DNA from: Nocardia acididurans
GTDB taxonomy: Bacteria > Actinomycetota > Actinomycetes > Mycobacteriales > Mycobacteriaceae
Assembly: GCF_016741815.1 (NCBI RefSeq)
Contig: NZ_JAERRJ010000008.1
Location: 372,001-436,000 of the forward strand
DNA: 64,000 bases
Reading direction: 5' to 3'
Of the stretch, positions 25,687 to 33,573 are shown one piece after another (position 1 is the stretch's first letter; every line of letters begins with the position of its first letter). The notes under the pieces are model-generated. The model was not told where the DNA came from, ran no database searches, and saw only the letters and a program-made list of their open reading frames with translations. The position numbers and the translations under genes are program-made.

Positions 25687-27575
25687 GCGCGAACTCCGTC
25701 GTTCGTGGTGGCGGTGTTGAATTCGGGACTGATCAGGTGGTCGAGGTCTACATAGAATCGCCCTGAGCCGCAGGGGGTTCCGAGCAGGATCCGGCGGGCG
25801 GCCGCGGTGACGAGTGCACCGCCGAGCGCCACGTCGGAGGCCAATTGCGGCCAGCTGCTGAGGGTTCGGCCGATTTCCCCGAAGGAGGCGGCGAGTTCGG
25901 GGCTGATGCGCTCAGGATCGACCATCGCGAGGATGAGATCGGCCTTGGCCTGAGCGGTGAGCTCGTGCAGATCGGCGGCGCGCAGGTCACCGATCCGGCC
26001 GTGCAGCAGCGGCCGATCGGGTTCGAGGTCGAAGCGTTCGATGTCGAGCATGCCCCGGTCGTTGCAGTCCATGATCACCGGAATGCCCAGTGCGCGTGCG
26101 TATTCCCGGGCCGCGACCTTGATGTAGGGGGTGTCGCATTCCTCGACGAGCAGATCGATCGGAGTCCCGTCGCCGTGGAAGAACTCGGTCATGGTGTCGT
26201 CGGTGAGCCCGGTCGTGATGATCTCGATGTCCAGATACGGGTCGATCTCGTACATCTGGCGCGCGCACAGCACCGCCTTGCCGAGGCCCACGTGGTGCAC
26301 GCCCGCGCGGAGCCGGTTCATATTCGACAGGCTCACCTCGTCGAAATCGGCGAGCCGGAACGCGCCGCCCACGCCCTCGAGCGCCAGGGTGACGGCGGCG
26401 CTGTTCCCGACCGACAGTCCGATGATTCCGATCCGGTGGTCGCGCAGCCGACGTTGCTGGGGGCGTTGGAGTTTCGGACGGTTGCGGTCGGCGCGGACGA
26501 GCCGGAACTCCTCGCGCGGCAGGACATGCACCAATCGGCCCGACCAGGGATACCAGAACCAGCTGCCGTAGGCCCACGGCTCGACACCGGCCAGTTGTTC
26601 GTCGATCTTGCGCTCGAGTTCCGGACCGGTGTAGCACTGATCCGGTTCGCGGCAACCGATCAGCTCCGCCAGCTGGGTGTCGATGGTGTCGTACACCGCG
26701 GTGACCTGATCCGATTCGAGCAGCGCGGTCAGCGCCGCGTAGTCGGCGGCGTGAACGGGTTCGAGCAGCACCGGCTGCCAGACATCGGGATCCACGGTGC
26801 CGGCCGAGGTGAGAATCGCTGGCGCGGGCGGATTTTCGAGCTGCTCCGGCAACCGGGCGGCGGGGTCATCCGGCACGAGCGCCGGGAATCGGTGGCGCAG
26901 GGTGGCCACCAGATCGGTGTACTCCCCCGCGCCGTCGGCTGTCCGATGCAGCAGGATCACCACATCCTCGGTGTATCGCTCGACATAGCACCGTGTTCCG
27001 GGGACCGGATGGAATCCGAACCGTCCGTGGAACCGGTCCTGGCCGTCCTTCGTTCCGGACGTGCCGATCATGAGCTTCGCTCCGAGATGGTGCGCCGCGG
27101 CGATCGCGAGGGCGTTCAGATACACGCCCAGCCCGAGTTTGCGCGCTCGATGCTCGACCACGAGGCGGCTGTGTTCGTAGGTCTCGGCGACATCGGCGCC
27201 TTCGGTTGCGAGCAACTGCCGGTATCGCTGATCGCCCAGATGCGCGCGGGACTGGAACAGTTCAGCCGTCTCCGGAGTCGAGAGGCGAATATAGCCCAGC
27301 ACCGACCCTAGGGGATGCCGCCGGGCGATGAAATGCCATGCGCCGTAGTCCAATTCCTGGTCGTCGACATGTGAGCCCGCGGCGTCGCGGAACTCCGGGC
27401 GCCTGCCGTTGTCGTACAGGATGCGAGCGCGCAGTTCTCGTAACCAGCCCACCTGATCCGCGTGATCGCCGTTCCGCGGTATCTGGAACGCCGAAACATG
27501 CCACGGCACATCATGATCACGGTTATGGAGATCACGTCGTGCGATGGACATGCGAGATCCGCCAGCTGCCGACAC
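25683..27575 (-). CDS. Rv1355c-family protein: autoinducer-synthase-like GNAT plus ThiF/E1 domain
   Basis: 630 aa, two-part. Residues about 15-220 look like a LuxI/GNAT-type acyltransferase (WLRELRARILYDNGRRPEFR, ELDYGAWHFIARRHPLGSVL, HSRLVVEHRARKLGLGVYLN). Residues about 380-615 are a ThiF/E1 adenylating fold: nucleotide loop IGIIGLSVGNSAAVTLALEG, LADFDEVSLSNMNRLR, MDCNDRGMLDIERF. I see no CxxC zinc pair. The family, seen in mycobacteria as Rv1355c, has no established function. GTG 27575 has AAAGGA upstream; 27551 is an alternative ATG. It is operonic with the KAS III gene. Acyl transfer plus carboxylate adenylation suggests small-molecule synthesis (inference). Confidence 0.82.
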   Translation of the reverse strand: MSAAGGSRMSIARRDLHNRDHDVPWHVSAFQIPRNGDHADQVGWLRELRARILYDNGRRPEFRDAAGSHVDDQELDYGAWHFIARRHPLGSVLGYIRLSTPETAELFQSRAHLGDQRYRQLLATEGADVAETYEHSRLVVEHRARKLGLGVYLNALAIAAAHHLGAKLMIGTSGTKDGQDRFHGRFGFHPVPGTRCYVERYTEDVVILLHRTADGAGEYTDLVATLRHRFPALVPDDPAARLPEQLENPPAPAILTSAGTVDPDVWQPVLLEPVHAADYAALTALLESDQVTAVYDTIDTQLAELIGCREPDQCYTGPELERKIDEQLAGVEPWAYGSWFWYPWSGRLVHVLPREEFRLVRADRNRPKLQRPQQRRLRDHRIGIIGLSVGNSAAVTLALEGVGGAFRLADFDEVSLSNMNRLRAGVHHVGLGKAVLCARQMYEIDPYLDIEIITTGLTDDTMTEFFHGDGTPIDLLVEECDTPYIKVAAREYARALGIPVIMDCNDRGMLDIERFDLEPDRPLLHGRIGDLRAADLHELTAQAKADLILAMVDPERISPELAASFGEIGRTLSSWPQLASDVALGGALVTAAARRILLGTPCGSGRFYVDLDHLISPEFNTATTNDGVRA

Positions 27576-27695
27576 GGCAAAGATCCTTTCCGAGAACTCG
27601 TTTCGCTGAGGGTGGGTGACTGCGGCCCAGCGCGATGGATGGCTTCCGAGGGAGCCCGAGCGGCTCCACCGCGCTGGTCTCTCACCCGCGAGGTT

Positions 27696-27720
27696 ATGTA
27701 GCTAGATATTAGCTGACATA
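27696..27720. promoter_or_regulatory. Palindromic operator in 314-bp gap
   Basis: The 27576-27889 gap is AT-richer than its surroundings and has no gene I can support. It holds TATGT-AGCTA-GATAT-TAGCT-g-ACATA, an inverted repeat with a single bulged base, about 120 bp upstream of the Rv1355c-type gene. A regulator site or promoter element is likely; the factor is unknown. Confidence 0.55.
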
Positions 27721-27889
27721 GGAATTGAGCACCGTAGGTCCGCTCTGCGGCGCGGCGCGAGTCCCGCGAGATCGCGCCGAAAATAGCTCAATTTGGCCCA
27801 AAACAGTCGAGTTGAGTGAGCAATCAACTGATTTGCCATTAGTTTGCTGTCGCGTGGCTGCGGTATTGGCCGAATTTAGTCTGTTGCTG

Positions 27890-29143
27890 TCACACCGAGG
27901 CGTCGCCGGTCTCGAGCCAGGCCATGGCCGCCGCGGTCAAGGCGGTGACACCGCAACCGATCGTGGGTTCGGCGAGCGGCGCGAAGTACGGCGAGTGATT
28001 CATCGGGATGTCGGCCTCGACGGTCCCCCGCTCTTGTGCCGCCGCGACTTTCGCGGGATCGGCACCGCCGAAGAACCAGAACGACAACGGCGCACCGGCG
28101 GCCTCCGCCAGGATGCCGACGTCCTCGCTGGCGGGGAACGCCCCCATCTCGAGCACCCGCTCGGACCCGAGTGCGGAACACAGCGCGGCGCGAGTCTTGT
28201 CCAGTGCGACAACATCGTTCACGGTGACGGGTAGTCGGGTCAGGTATTCGATCGTCGGCGCCCGGTCCGCACCCGCGGCCTCCGCCTCGGCGCGCACGAT
28301 CCGCCGCACCGCCTCGAGCACGCGGGCCCGCACCTCGGCCGAATACGTGCGAACGCTCAGACCGAGTTGGGCCTCCTCGGCGATGATGTTCTCCTTCGTG
28401 CCCGCATGCAATGTGCCCACGGTGACAACCGCCTGCTCCGTCGCGGCGATCTCGCGGGACACGATGGTCTGCAGGCGCAAGACGGTGGCCGCGGCCAGCA
28501 CGATCGGATCGACCGTCGTCTCCGGACGCGAGCCGTGTCCGCCGCGACCGTGCAGGGTGACCATCAGACTGTCATTGGCGGACAGGATCGCACCCGCGCG
28601 AGTCGCCACGGTACCCGCCGCAATCGGCAGGACATGCTGCGCCAGCACGATTTCCGGCTTGCCGAAGCGCTCGAACAACCCGTCGTCGACCATCGCCTGC
28701 GCACCGGCGCCGATCTCCTCGGCAGGCTGGAACACGCCCAGCACGGTCCCCGACCAGCGATCCCGCGACGCCGCCAGCAGATCCAGCGCGCCGAGCAGAC
28801 AGACGGTGTGCATATCGTGCCCGCAGGCATGCATGATCGGTTGACCGCTGTCCGGATCGATGGCGACCGAGGCATACGGCAGACCGGTCTGTTCGCGAAT
28901 CGGCAGCGCGTCCATGTCTGCGCGCAGCAGAATCAGCGGACCGGGGCCGTTCGCCAGCCGAGCGACCACCCCCGTCCCCCCGACACCCTCGGTGACCTCA
29001 TACCCCAGCGCCTTCGCGCGCCGCGCGACCAGCGACGCGGTGCGGTACTCGGCGAAGGACAGCTCCGGATGCGCATGCAGGTCTCGATACAGTTCCGCCA
29101 GGTCGGCGGTGCGACGGGCGACGCGACTCTTGATCGGCGGCAC
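27890..29143 (-). CDS. M20-family amidohydrolase (hippurate hydrolase-like)
   Basis: 417 aa metallo-amidohydrolase. The zinc/metal motifs RADMDALPI and HACGHDMHTV are present, with the catalytic glutamate pair in FQPAEEIGAG; the lid/dimer domain begins around GRGGHGSRPETTVDP. Such enzymes cleave N-acyl amino acids or other amides in the cytosol. The GTG start is the only one before the domain; its ribosome site is poor. It sits alone between the Rv1355c-type operon and an acyltransferase gene on the same strand. The native substrate is unknown. Confidence 0.88.
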   Translation of the reverse strand: MPPIKSRVARRTADLAELYRDLHAHPELSFAEYRTASLVARRAKALGYEVTEGVGGTGVVARLANGPGPLILLRADMDALPIREQTGLPYASVAIDPDSGQPIMHACGHDMHTVCLLGALDLLAASRDRWSGTVLGVFQPAEEIGAGAQAMVDDGLFERFGKPEIVLAQHVLPIAAGTVATRAGAILSANDSLMVTLHGRGGHGSRPETTVDPIVLAAATVLRLQTIVSREIAATEQAVVTVGTLHAGTKENIIAEEAQLGLSVRTYSAEVRARVLEAVRRIVRAEAEAAGADRAPTIEYLTRLPVTVNDVVALDKTRAALCSALGSERVLEMGAFPASEDVGILAEAAGAPLSFWFFGGADPAKVAAAQERGTVEADIPMNHSPYFAPLAEPTIGCGVTALTAAAMAWLETGDASV

Positions 29144-29263
29144 ACTCCCAATGATCCACCGCCCGACGCAGAACAGGACGCTTTCCCTGTTTTCTCGTTG
29201 ATAGCGGAGGCCGAAGAACCAGCCTGTCTCCTAGCTCGTGTGCTTCTTCGTAGAGCGTGCCGC

Positions 29264-30025
29264 TCAGTAAGCCGCGACTGCTCCATCGAGTGCGGCCTGC
29301 AGTTCCTCCCGAGCCAGGTCCGTGATGTCGGCGGGTAGTGCCGGCAGTTCGCCGACCGGCCGCCCGAAATAGAAGCTGGCCGACCGGACATCCGCCTTGC
29401 TCAGTTCGGCGGCAGGATCGGGCCGGGGGCCATAACTGAGTCCGAGACTGACCAGCACCGGATCCGCACCGCGTTCGCGAGCACGACAGACGAAATGCCC
29501 GATACCGCCGCCGAGCTCGAGCACCCGCGTGTGGTCGACATAGTTGCAGGTGCCCTCGGGGAACAGTGCGATGCTGTCGCCCCGCGTCAGAACCATGGCA
29601 CAGGTGTCGATCAACCGTTCCGACGCGGCGTTGACCGAGTAGCTCTCATGGTCCTTGCTGCGAAAAACCGGCATACCGCCCATCATGTCGAGCGTGCCCC
29701 GCATCTTGGCGTCGGCGAAGACTTCATGCTTGGCCAGCACCCTGGTGTGCCCGATGACGGGGCGCAACGGACTGCGCCAGGCCGCCGCGCTCACCGTGTA
29801 GGGGTCCTTCTCTGACAGGTGATTGATCGAGATGACCAGCGGCCGCCCCGCGGAGATGAAATCCCGCAACTCCTTCCGCGCTCCCACCGCATATCCCACC
29901 CTCGGCTGGAAGCGACGCCCGAGCAACCAGTACGCCAACTTCGCCTTCACCAGATTCTGCCGATGATCGCGGTAGTAGTCGTACACGGCGTCAGAGTTTT
30001 CGAGGGTGACCTCGGGCGGTTCCAT
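29264..30025 (-). CDS. Lysophospholipid acyltransferase (PlsC-like)
   Basis: About 253 aa from ATG 30025. Block I HX4D is NHLSEKDP, block II-like VFRSKD, block III FPEGTCNY, and a late proline-containing segment fits block IV; these are the 1-acylglycerol-3-phosphate acyltransferase motifs. Such enzymes transfer acyl-CoA to glycerophospholipids at the inner membrane face. The frame stays open to 30151, but the extra N-terminus is arginine-rich and unlike the family. TACGCT six bases before the ATG could serve a leaderless start. Substrate preference unknown. Confidence 0.82.
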   Translation of the reverse strand: MEPPEVTLENSDAVYDYYRDHRQNLVKAKLAYWLLGRRFQPRVGYAVGARKELRDFISAGRPLVISINHLSEKDPYTVSAAAWRSPLRPVIGHTRVLAKHEVFADAKMRGTLDMMGGMPVFRSKDHESYSVNAASERLIDTCAMVLTRGDSIALFPEGTCNYVDHTRVLELGGGIGHFVCRARERGADPVLVSLGLSYGPRPDPAAELSKADVRSASFYFGRPVGELPALPADITDLAREELQAALDGAVAAY

Positions 30026-30200
30026 ATTCACAGCGTATCGCCAGCGAATGAGGCGATCTGGCCACCCGGGACGACCGGGGGCAGTGGCCACAGTGAAACA
30101 AGATCGGATCGAGCGAGGAGGAACAGCCGTGCGTGGACGTACCCGAGCCAACCGAGGAGTCCGACTGCCTCGTGGCGATTATCTCACGATGAGAAGGCAC

Positions 30201-31388
30201 TCAGGCTGACACGCCGACACGCTGCGCGAATTCTCGAAGCGCGGTCCGCCGATCATGTTGCAGGAGAACACCGACCACTGTCCGCAGCAGGGTCTGATAG
30301 CGCACCCATTCCTTGCCGACCACACGCTCCGCGGTCAGCAACAGGTCGAGTGCGAGCTGATACTGGCCCAGTTGGACCGCCGCGGCGGCCTTGTCGACCA
30401 GATGCCTGCCCTGAGCCACCGGGGTCAGCCCGAGGCCGCGATTGGGCATCGCCTTGGCGGCGTGCATGGCCTCGGCGAATCGCTCATTCGAAATATTGAT
30501 ATCCACCGTCTGCATGACCTGCTGGCTGGGCCCGAAGTCCGACTCGTACCACTTGGTGTCACGACCGATCCGTGCGGCAACCGCTCCAGCCTCCTCGGTC
30601 AGCGCAAGCGCCTCGTGAACTCGCTGGCCGCGACCGGCTGCGGTCGCGCCTTGCAATAGGAGGGCACCATGGACGGCCAAATTCTGTTCCGATGCAGCAC
30701 CATTGGGCTCGATCGATGCGGCGGCTTGCAACGCGACCGCGTGGGCTTCTTCATGGCGACCCGATACGAGGAGCTGCCAGGAAACGCTGCCGCGCAACGC
30801 GGCAAGCAACAGCTCGTCGTTGCCTTTCTCCGCTGCGGCGAGTGCGTCACGGATCGCGATGGACGCGAGATCCGGCTGCCCGAAGTGCACCAACGCGCAC
30901 CCCGCCACCCAATTGATTCTCGCGAGATACTCATGCGCCGAAGGGATTTCATTGCCCTGCGCCGCATGCGCAGCCGCCCGTACCCGAGTAATCCCTGACG
31001 GCAGCAAGCCCGCCAGCAGCTCGAACCTCCCGAACGAGTACGCACCCCACGCTCTGTCGACAGTCCGCTCCGCATCCGACAATGACACCTGCAGTGCCTC
31101 GTCCGAGCCCTGCATCAGGTCATCCACCGGCGTGAGCGCCCGGCGGATCGCCACGATTCCGGCAGCCGGATCGGTCGAGGGCAGGCTCTTCTTGGTACCG
31201 AGCAGATCTCGTATATCGACGTCGAGCGCCGCCGCGATCCGCTGCAGCACCGGGATGGACGGCGTCCTCTTGTCCTGCTCGATCTGGGAGACCATCGACT
31301 TACTGATCCCGACCAGTTCCGCGAGCTGTCCCTGTGTGAGCGCCCTACCGCGCCGGTGCTTGATGCGTTCGCCGAGTGACTCTTCCAT
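30201..31388 (-). CDS. XRE-family regulator with TPR-like C-terminus
   Basis: 395 aa. The N-terminal HTH (about 6-65) contains LTQGQLAELVGISKSMVSQ and IPVLQRIAAALDVDI. The remaining ~320 residues are helical and alanine-rich, resembling TPR-type peptide- or protein-sensing domains of actinobacterial XRE regulators. AAGGAATCAGGT precedes the ATG. It is divergent from a cassette of three small genes (31579-32243), whose leader has a hairpin, so it probably controls them. The signal sensed is unknown. There is no toxin motif in this protein. Confidence 0.85.
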   Translation of the reverse strand: MEESLGERIKHRRGRALTQGQLAELVGISKSMVSQIEQDKRTPSIPVLQRIAAALDVDIRDLLGTKKSLPSTDPAAGIVAIRRALTPVDDLMQGSDEALQVSLSDAERTVDRAWGAYSFGRFELLAGLLPSGITRVRAAAHAAQGNEIPSAHEYLARINWVAGCALVHFGQPDLASIAIRDALAAAEKGNDELLLAALRGSVSWQLLVSGRHEEAHAVALQAAASIEPNGAASEQNLAVHGALLLQGATAAGRGQRVHEALALTEEAGAVAARIGRDTKWYESDFGPSQQVMQTVDINISNERFAEAMHAAKAMPNRGLGLTPVAQGRHLVDKAAAAVQLGQYQLALDLLLTAERVVGKEWVRYQTLLRTVVGVLLQHDRRTALREFAQRVGVSA

Positions 31389-31500
31389 ACCTGATTCCTT
31401 CGGCTGGTTGCCCCCGGTTTCGAGCGTACTGACACCACGGCCCCGAGGTCACACCCTCAGTGTTACCGCCACTGTGGCGCGCAGATTTAGCGTCATATGG

Positions 31501-31537
31501 CCCGACGCCGACACGGCCACCAGGCCCCGGCGTCGGG
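31501..31537 (+). promoter_or_regulatory. Leader hairpin upstream of small-gene cassette
   Basis: A perfect 10-bp stem CCCGACGCCG/CGGCGTCGGG with a 17-nt loop that itself contains GGCC-ACCA-GGCC. It lies 42 bp before the ATG at 31579, in the divergent promoter region of the XRE regulator. It could be an attenuator or a DNA operator. Confidence 0.6.
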
Positions 31538-31578
31538 TGTACTCCAAAGCCGTTCCAGGGAAACGGAGAACACCCGAC

Positions 31579-31755
31579 ATGGAAATCATCGTTGCCGCCA
31601 TAGCCCTCGCGCTAGTGCTGATCCTGGTTTGCGCCCACACGTTTCCGAGCGCGGACCGCGTTCCCCGCAAACCGCGGCTCACCGTCGCCGATATCCAAGC
31701 GCGCCTGGCGGCGGAATCGCCACGCGACCACATACCCGCAAGCCACGGGTGGTGA
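31579..31755 (+). CDS. Small membrane-anchored protein, cassette gene 1
   Basis: 58 aa. One N-terminal hydrophobic segment (EIIVAAIALALVLILVCA), then a short basic region ending HIPASHGW. ACGGAGAA lies 9 bp upstream of the ATG. It is the first of three genes packed end to end and divergent from the XRE regulator. I do not recognise a family; a single-span membrane protein is as far as the sequence goes. Confidence 0.65.
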   Translation: MEIIVAAIALALVLILVCAHTFPSADRVPRKPRLTVADIQARLAAESPRDHIPASHGW

Positions 31756-31758
31756 GCC

Positions 31759-31917
31759 GTGGCATTCACCGAATCCGAAGCGAAAGTCCTTGGCGCACTG
31801 TCGATTCTCGACCCATCCCAAGCGTTGACCATGCGGCAGCTGTGCCGCGCGACCGGCCTCCCCGATACCTCGATCACCCGGCCCGTCTACCGCGAATACC
31901 TCGGAGCCCGCCCATGA
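31759..31917 (+). CDS. Small winged-helix-like protein, cassette gene 2
   Basis: 52 aa, too short for most gene finders. GTG start four bases after the previous stop; the ATGA overlap with the next gene shows translational coupling. The sequence EAKVLGALSILDPSQALTMR followed by QLCRATGLPDTSI has the helix-turn-helix look of a minimal MarR/IclR-like DNA-binding element, but with no ligand domain. Function unknown. Confidence 0.6.
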   Translation: MAFTESEAKVLGALSILDPSQALTMRQLCRATGLPDTSITRPVYREYLGARP

Positions 31918-32243
31918 CCACCTACGTCGTCGGATTCCTGCGCAAGGACATCTCCGGAGAATCCTGGGCAGCGGACCAGGACAACATCCACGCCCTCGCC
32001 GCCCAGTACGGATGGTCGATTGTTCTTCTCTACTACGGCGATTCGGACCGCCCCGGCGGCGCGGTGATCAACCGGCTGATGAACCTCGCCTACAACGAAG
32101 GCGTCAACGAGATAATCGCCCCCAGCGCAACACATTTCGACGATGGCGATATCTCGGCACTGATCAAGTTCGCAGACGTCATCTGCGCCGACACCGGCGT
32201 CAGGTACACCATCCCCCTCGATGGCGATCCAGCCGACAGTTGA
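31914..32243 (+). CDS. Resolvase-fold-like hypothetical protein, cassette gene 3
   Basis: 109 aa. The pattern VVGFLRKDISGESWAADQDN, IHALAAQYGW, a central NRLMNLAYNEGVNEIIAPS and the late ISALIKFADVICADTGVRYT resembles the N-terminal Rossmann-like core of serine recombinases. The catalytic SRxS-type region is absent and there is no DNA-binding tail, so it is not an active resolvase. ATG overlaps the preceding stop (ATGA). Third member of the XRE-linked cassette. Function unknown. Confidence 0.68.
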   Translation: MTTYVVGFLRKDISGESWAADQDNIHALAAQYGWSIVLLYYGDSDRPGGAVINRLMNLAYNEGVNEIIAPSATHFDDGDISALIKFADVICADTGVRYTIPLDGDPADS

Positions 32244-32320
32244 CGGCGCCCGCTACCGAACCTCGATCCGCGCCGGCTCGGGCAGCGACTGCCGTCGTCA
32301 CTTGCCGCCCAATGCATGCG

Positions 32321-32800
32321 CTACAGCTCGGCCTCGGCCTTGATGCCCTCCAGGGTCTGGCGCATTCCTGCCCGCAAGGTTGCGGTGAACGCCTCGTATC
32401 CGCCCAGATACGTCTCGGTGAGGTTCTTCGACAGGGGCGAGATTCCGTCCGGGGTGTCCCGGCGCTGCGTGAGCAGTGTGCCACCCGGCTCGGTCCGCTC
32501 CAGCTGGAACGTCCAGACCACCCAGTTCTCCTCGATTCGGAAGGCGAGTTCCCGCTGGGCGGTATGGCGCACGATTTCACCGTGTGTCGTCCACTCTCGA
32601 CCCGATTCACTGTTGAGGTTCGTGAACTGCGTGCCCACCGCGATCTCGTGATAGCCCTTGCGGAACCTCGTCGACAGCACCTGGGGACTCCAATTCGGCA
32701 TCCGGCGAACGTCTTCGACGAGCGCCCAGACACGGTCGATCGGCGCATCGATCTCGATGCGGTCCTCCAGGATCGGCTGCTCGTCACCCGTTTCCGACAT
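32321..32800 (-). CDS. SRPBCC family protein
   Basis: 159 aa, START/Bet v1-like fold: EIDAPIDRVWALVEDVRRMP near residue 15, sheet-rich centre, and a long C-terminal helix (GGYEAFTATLRAGMRQTLEG). Members bind hydrophobic ligands or act as polyketide cyclases. CAGGAG upstream fixes the ATG at 32800 rather than the longer frame. It is divergent from the TetR at 32901; the 100-bp gap has repeated CGGTCG/CGACCG elements, so it is the likely target of that repressor. Ligand unknown. Confidence 0.85.
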   Translation of the reverse strand: MSETGDEQPILEDRIEIDAPIDRVWALVEDVRRMPNWSPQVLSTRFRKGYHEIAVGTQFTNLNSESGREWTTHGEIVRHTAQRELAFRIEENWVVWTFQLERTEPGGTLLTQRRDTPDGISPLSKNLTETYLGGYEAFTATLRAGMRQTLEGIKAEAEL

Positions 32801-32824
32801 TTCGGACTCCTGACTATGCGATCG

Positions 32825-32892
32825 TTCGGTCGTACTCTTCCGCGTCCGACCGTAATGGAGACCCACGATTCACGTCCAGTCGGTCGTATAAA
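32825..32892. promoter_or_regulatory. Divergent operator/promoter with CGGTCG repeats
   Basis: TCGGTCG at 32826-32832 and CGACCG at 32847-32852 form an inverted pair; CGGTCGTA recurs at 32881 and runs into the -10 TATAAA (32887-32892). The TetR ATG follows 8 bp later, indicating a leaderless transcript. TetR probably binds these repeats. Confidence 0.6.
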
Positions 32893-32900
32893 GTTGCCGC

Positions 32901-33488
32901 ATGATCGCCGCACCCCACACCGACGGCCGCCGCGCGCGAGGTGACGCGACACGACGCACAGCCGCACGCAAAGCCGCCGAGATCGCGACCACACACGGAC
33001 TCGACGCGATCACCGTGGGCGCACTCGCTTCAGCGACCGGGCTGAGCAAGAGCGGGATCCTCACGGTTTTTCCCAATCGCGAGGCAATCCAGGTCGCGGC
33101 CGTCGCCGAAGCGCGACGCATCTATCGGGAAACCGTCATCGCCCCCGTGTGGGATCGCGAGCCCGGCACACCCCGGCTGCGCGCACTCATCGACTCCTGG
33201 ATGGCGTACCTGAAGGCCGGCGTCTTTCCCGGCGGGTGCTTCGTTTCGGCGACATCGGTCGAATACGGCCACCGCGAAGGCCCAGTGGCGGACGCGGTAC
33301 GAAAACTCAAGCGCGAGTGGCTCCATCTGCTCGAGACCGAGTTCACCGCAGCCGGGTCCACCGCTCCCGCCGCGGATGCCTTCCAGCTCGACGCCTTGCT
33401 CACGGCCGGCAACGTCCGACGTGAATTGTTCAGCGATGACACAGAATTGGACACCGCGCGCGAACTCGCCCTCAAAGTCCTGGGGTAG
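32901..33488 (+). CDS. TetR-family regulator
   Basis: 195 aa. HTH about 14-60 (ARKAAEIATTHGLDAITVGA, TGLSKSGILTVFPNREAIQV); the C-terminal part, with FVSATSVEYGHREGP, is the TetR_C ligand region typical of repressors paired with SRPBCC or oxidoreductase genes. TATAAA 8 bp before the ATG suggests leaderless initiation. It is divergent from the SRPBCC gene and ends convergently with ripA 85 bp away. Confidence 0.87.
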   Translation: MIAAPHTDGRRARGDATRRTAARKAAEIATTHGLDAITVGALASATGLSKSGILTVFPNREAIQVAAVAEARRIYRETVIAPVWDREPGTPRLRALIDSWMAYLKAGVFPGGCFVSATSVEYGHREGPVADAVRKLKREWLHLLETEFTAAGSTAPAADAFQLDALLTAGNVRRELFSDDTELDTARELALKVLG

Positions 33489-33573
33489 CACGCAATCGAC
33501 GAAATATGCCTGCACCTGCGATCGCGCCCGGATTCCGACGACCAGGAAGCGACTCCCCACATCATGGCTAAGG

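Noticed and set aside
27725..28234. 169-aa frame opposite the amidohydrolase end
   Set aside because: Mostly antisense to the peptidase gene with no motif.
31914..32243. Active serine recombinase
   Set aside because: Only the N-terminal fold is suggested; catalytic serine motif and DNA-binding tail are missing.
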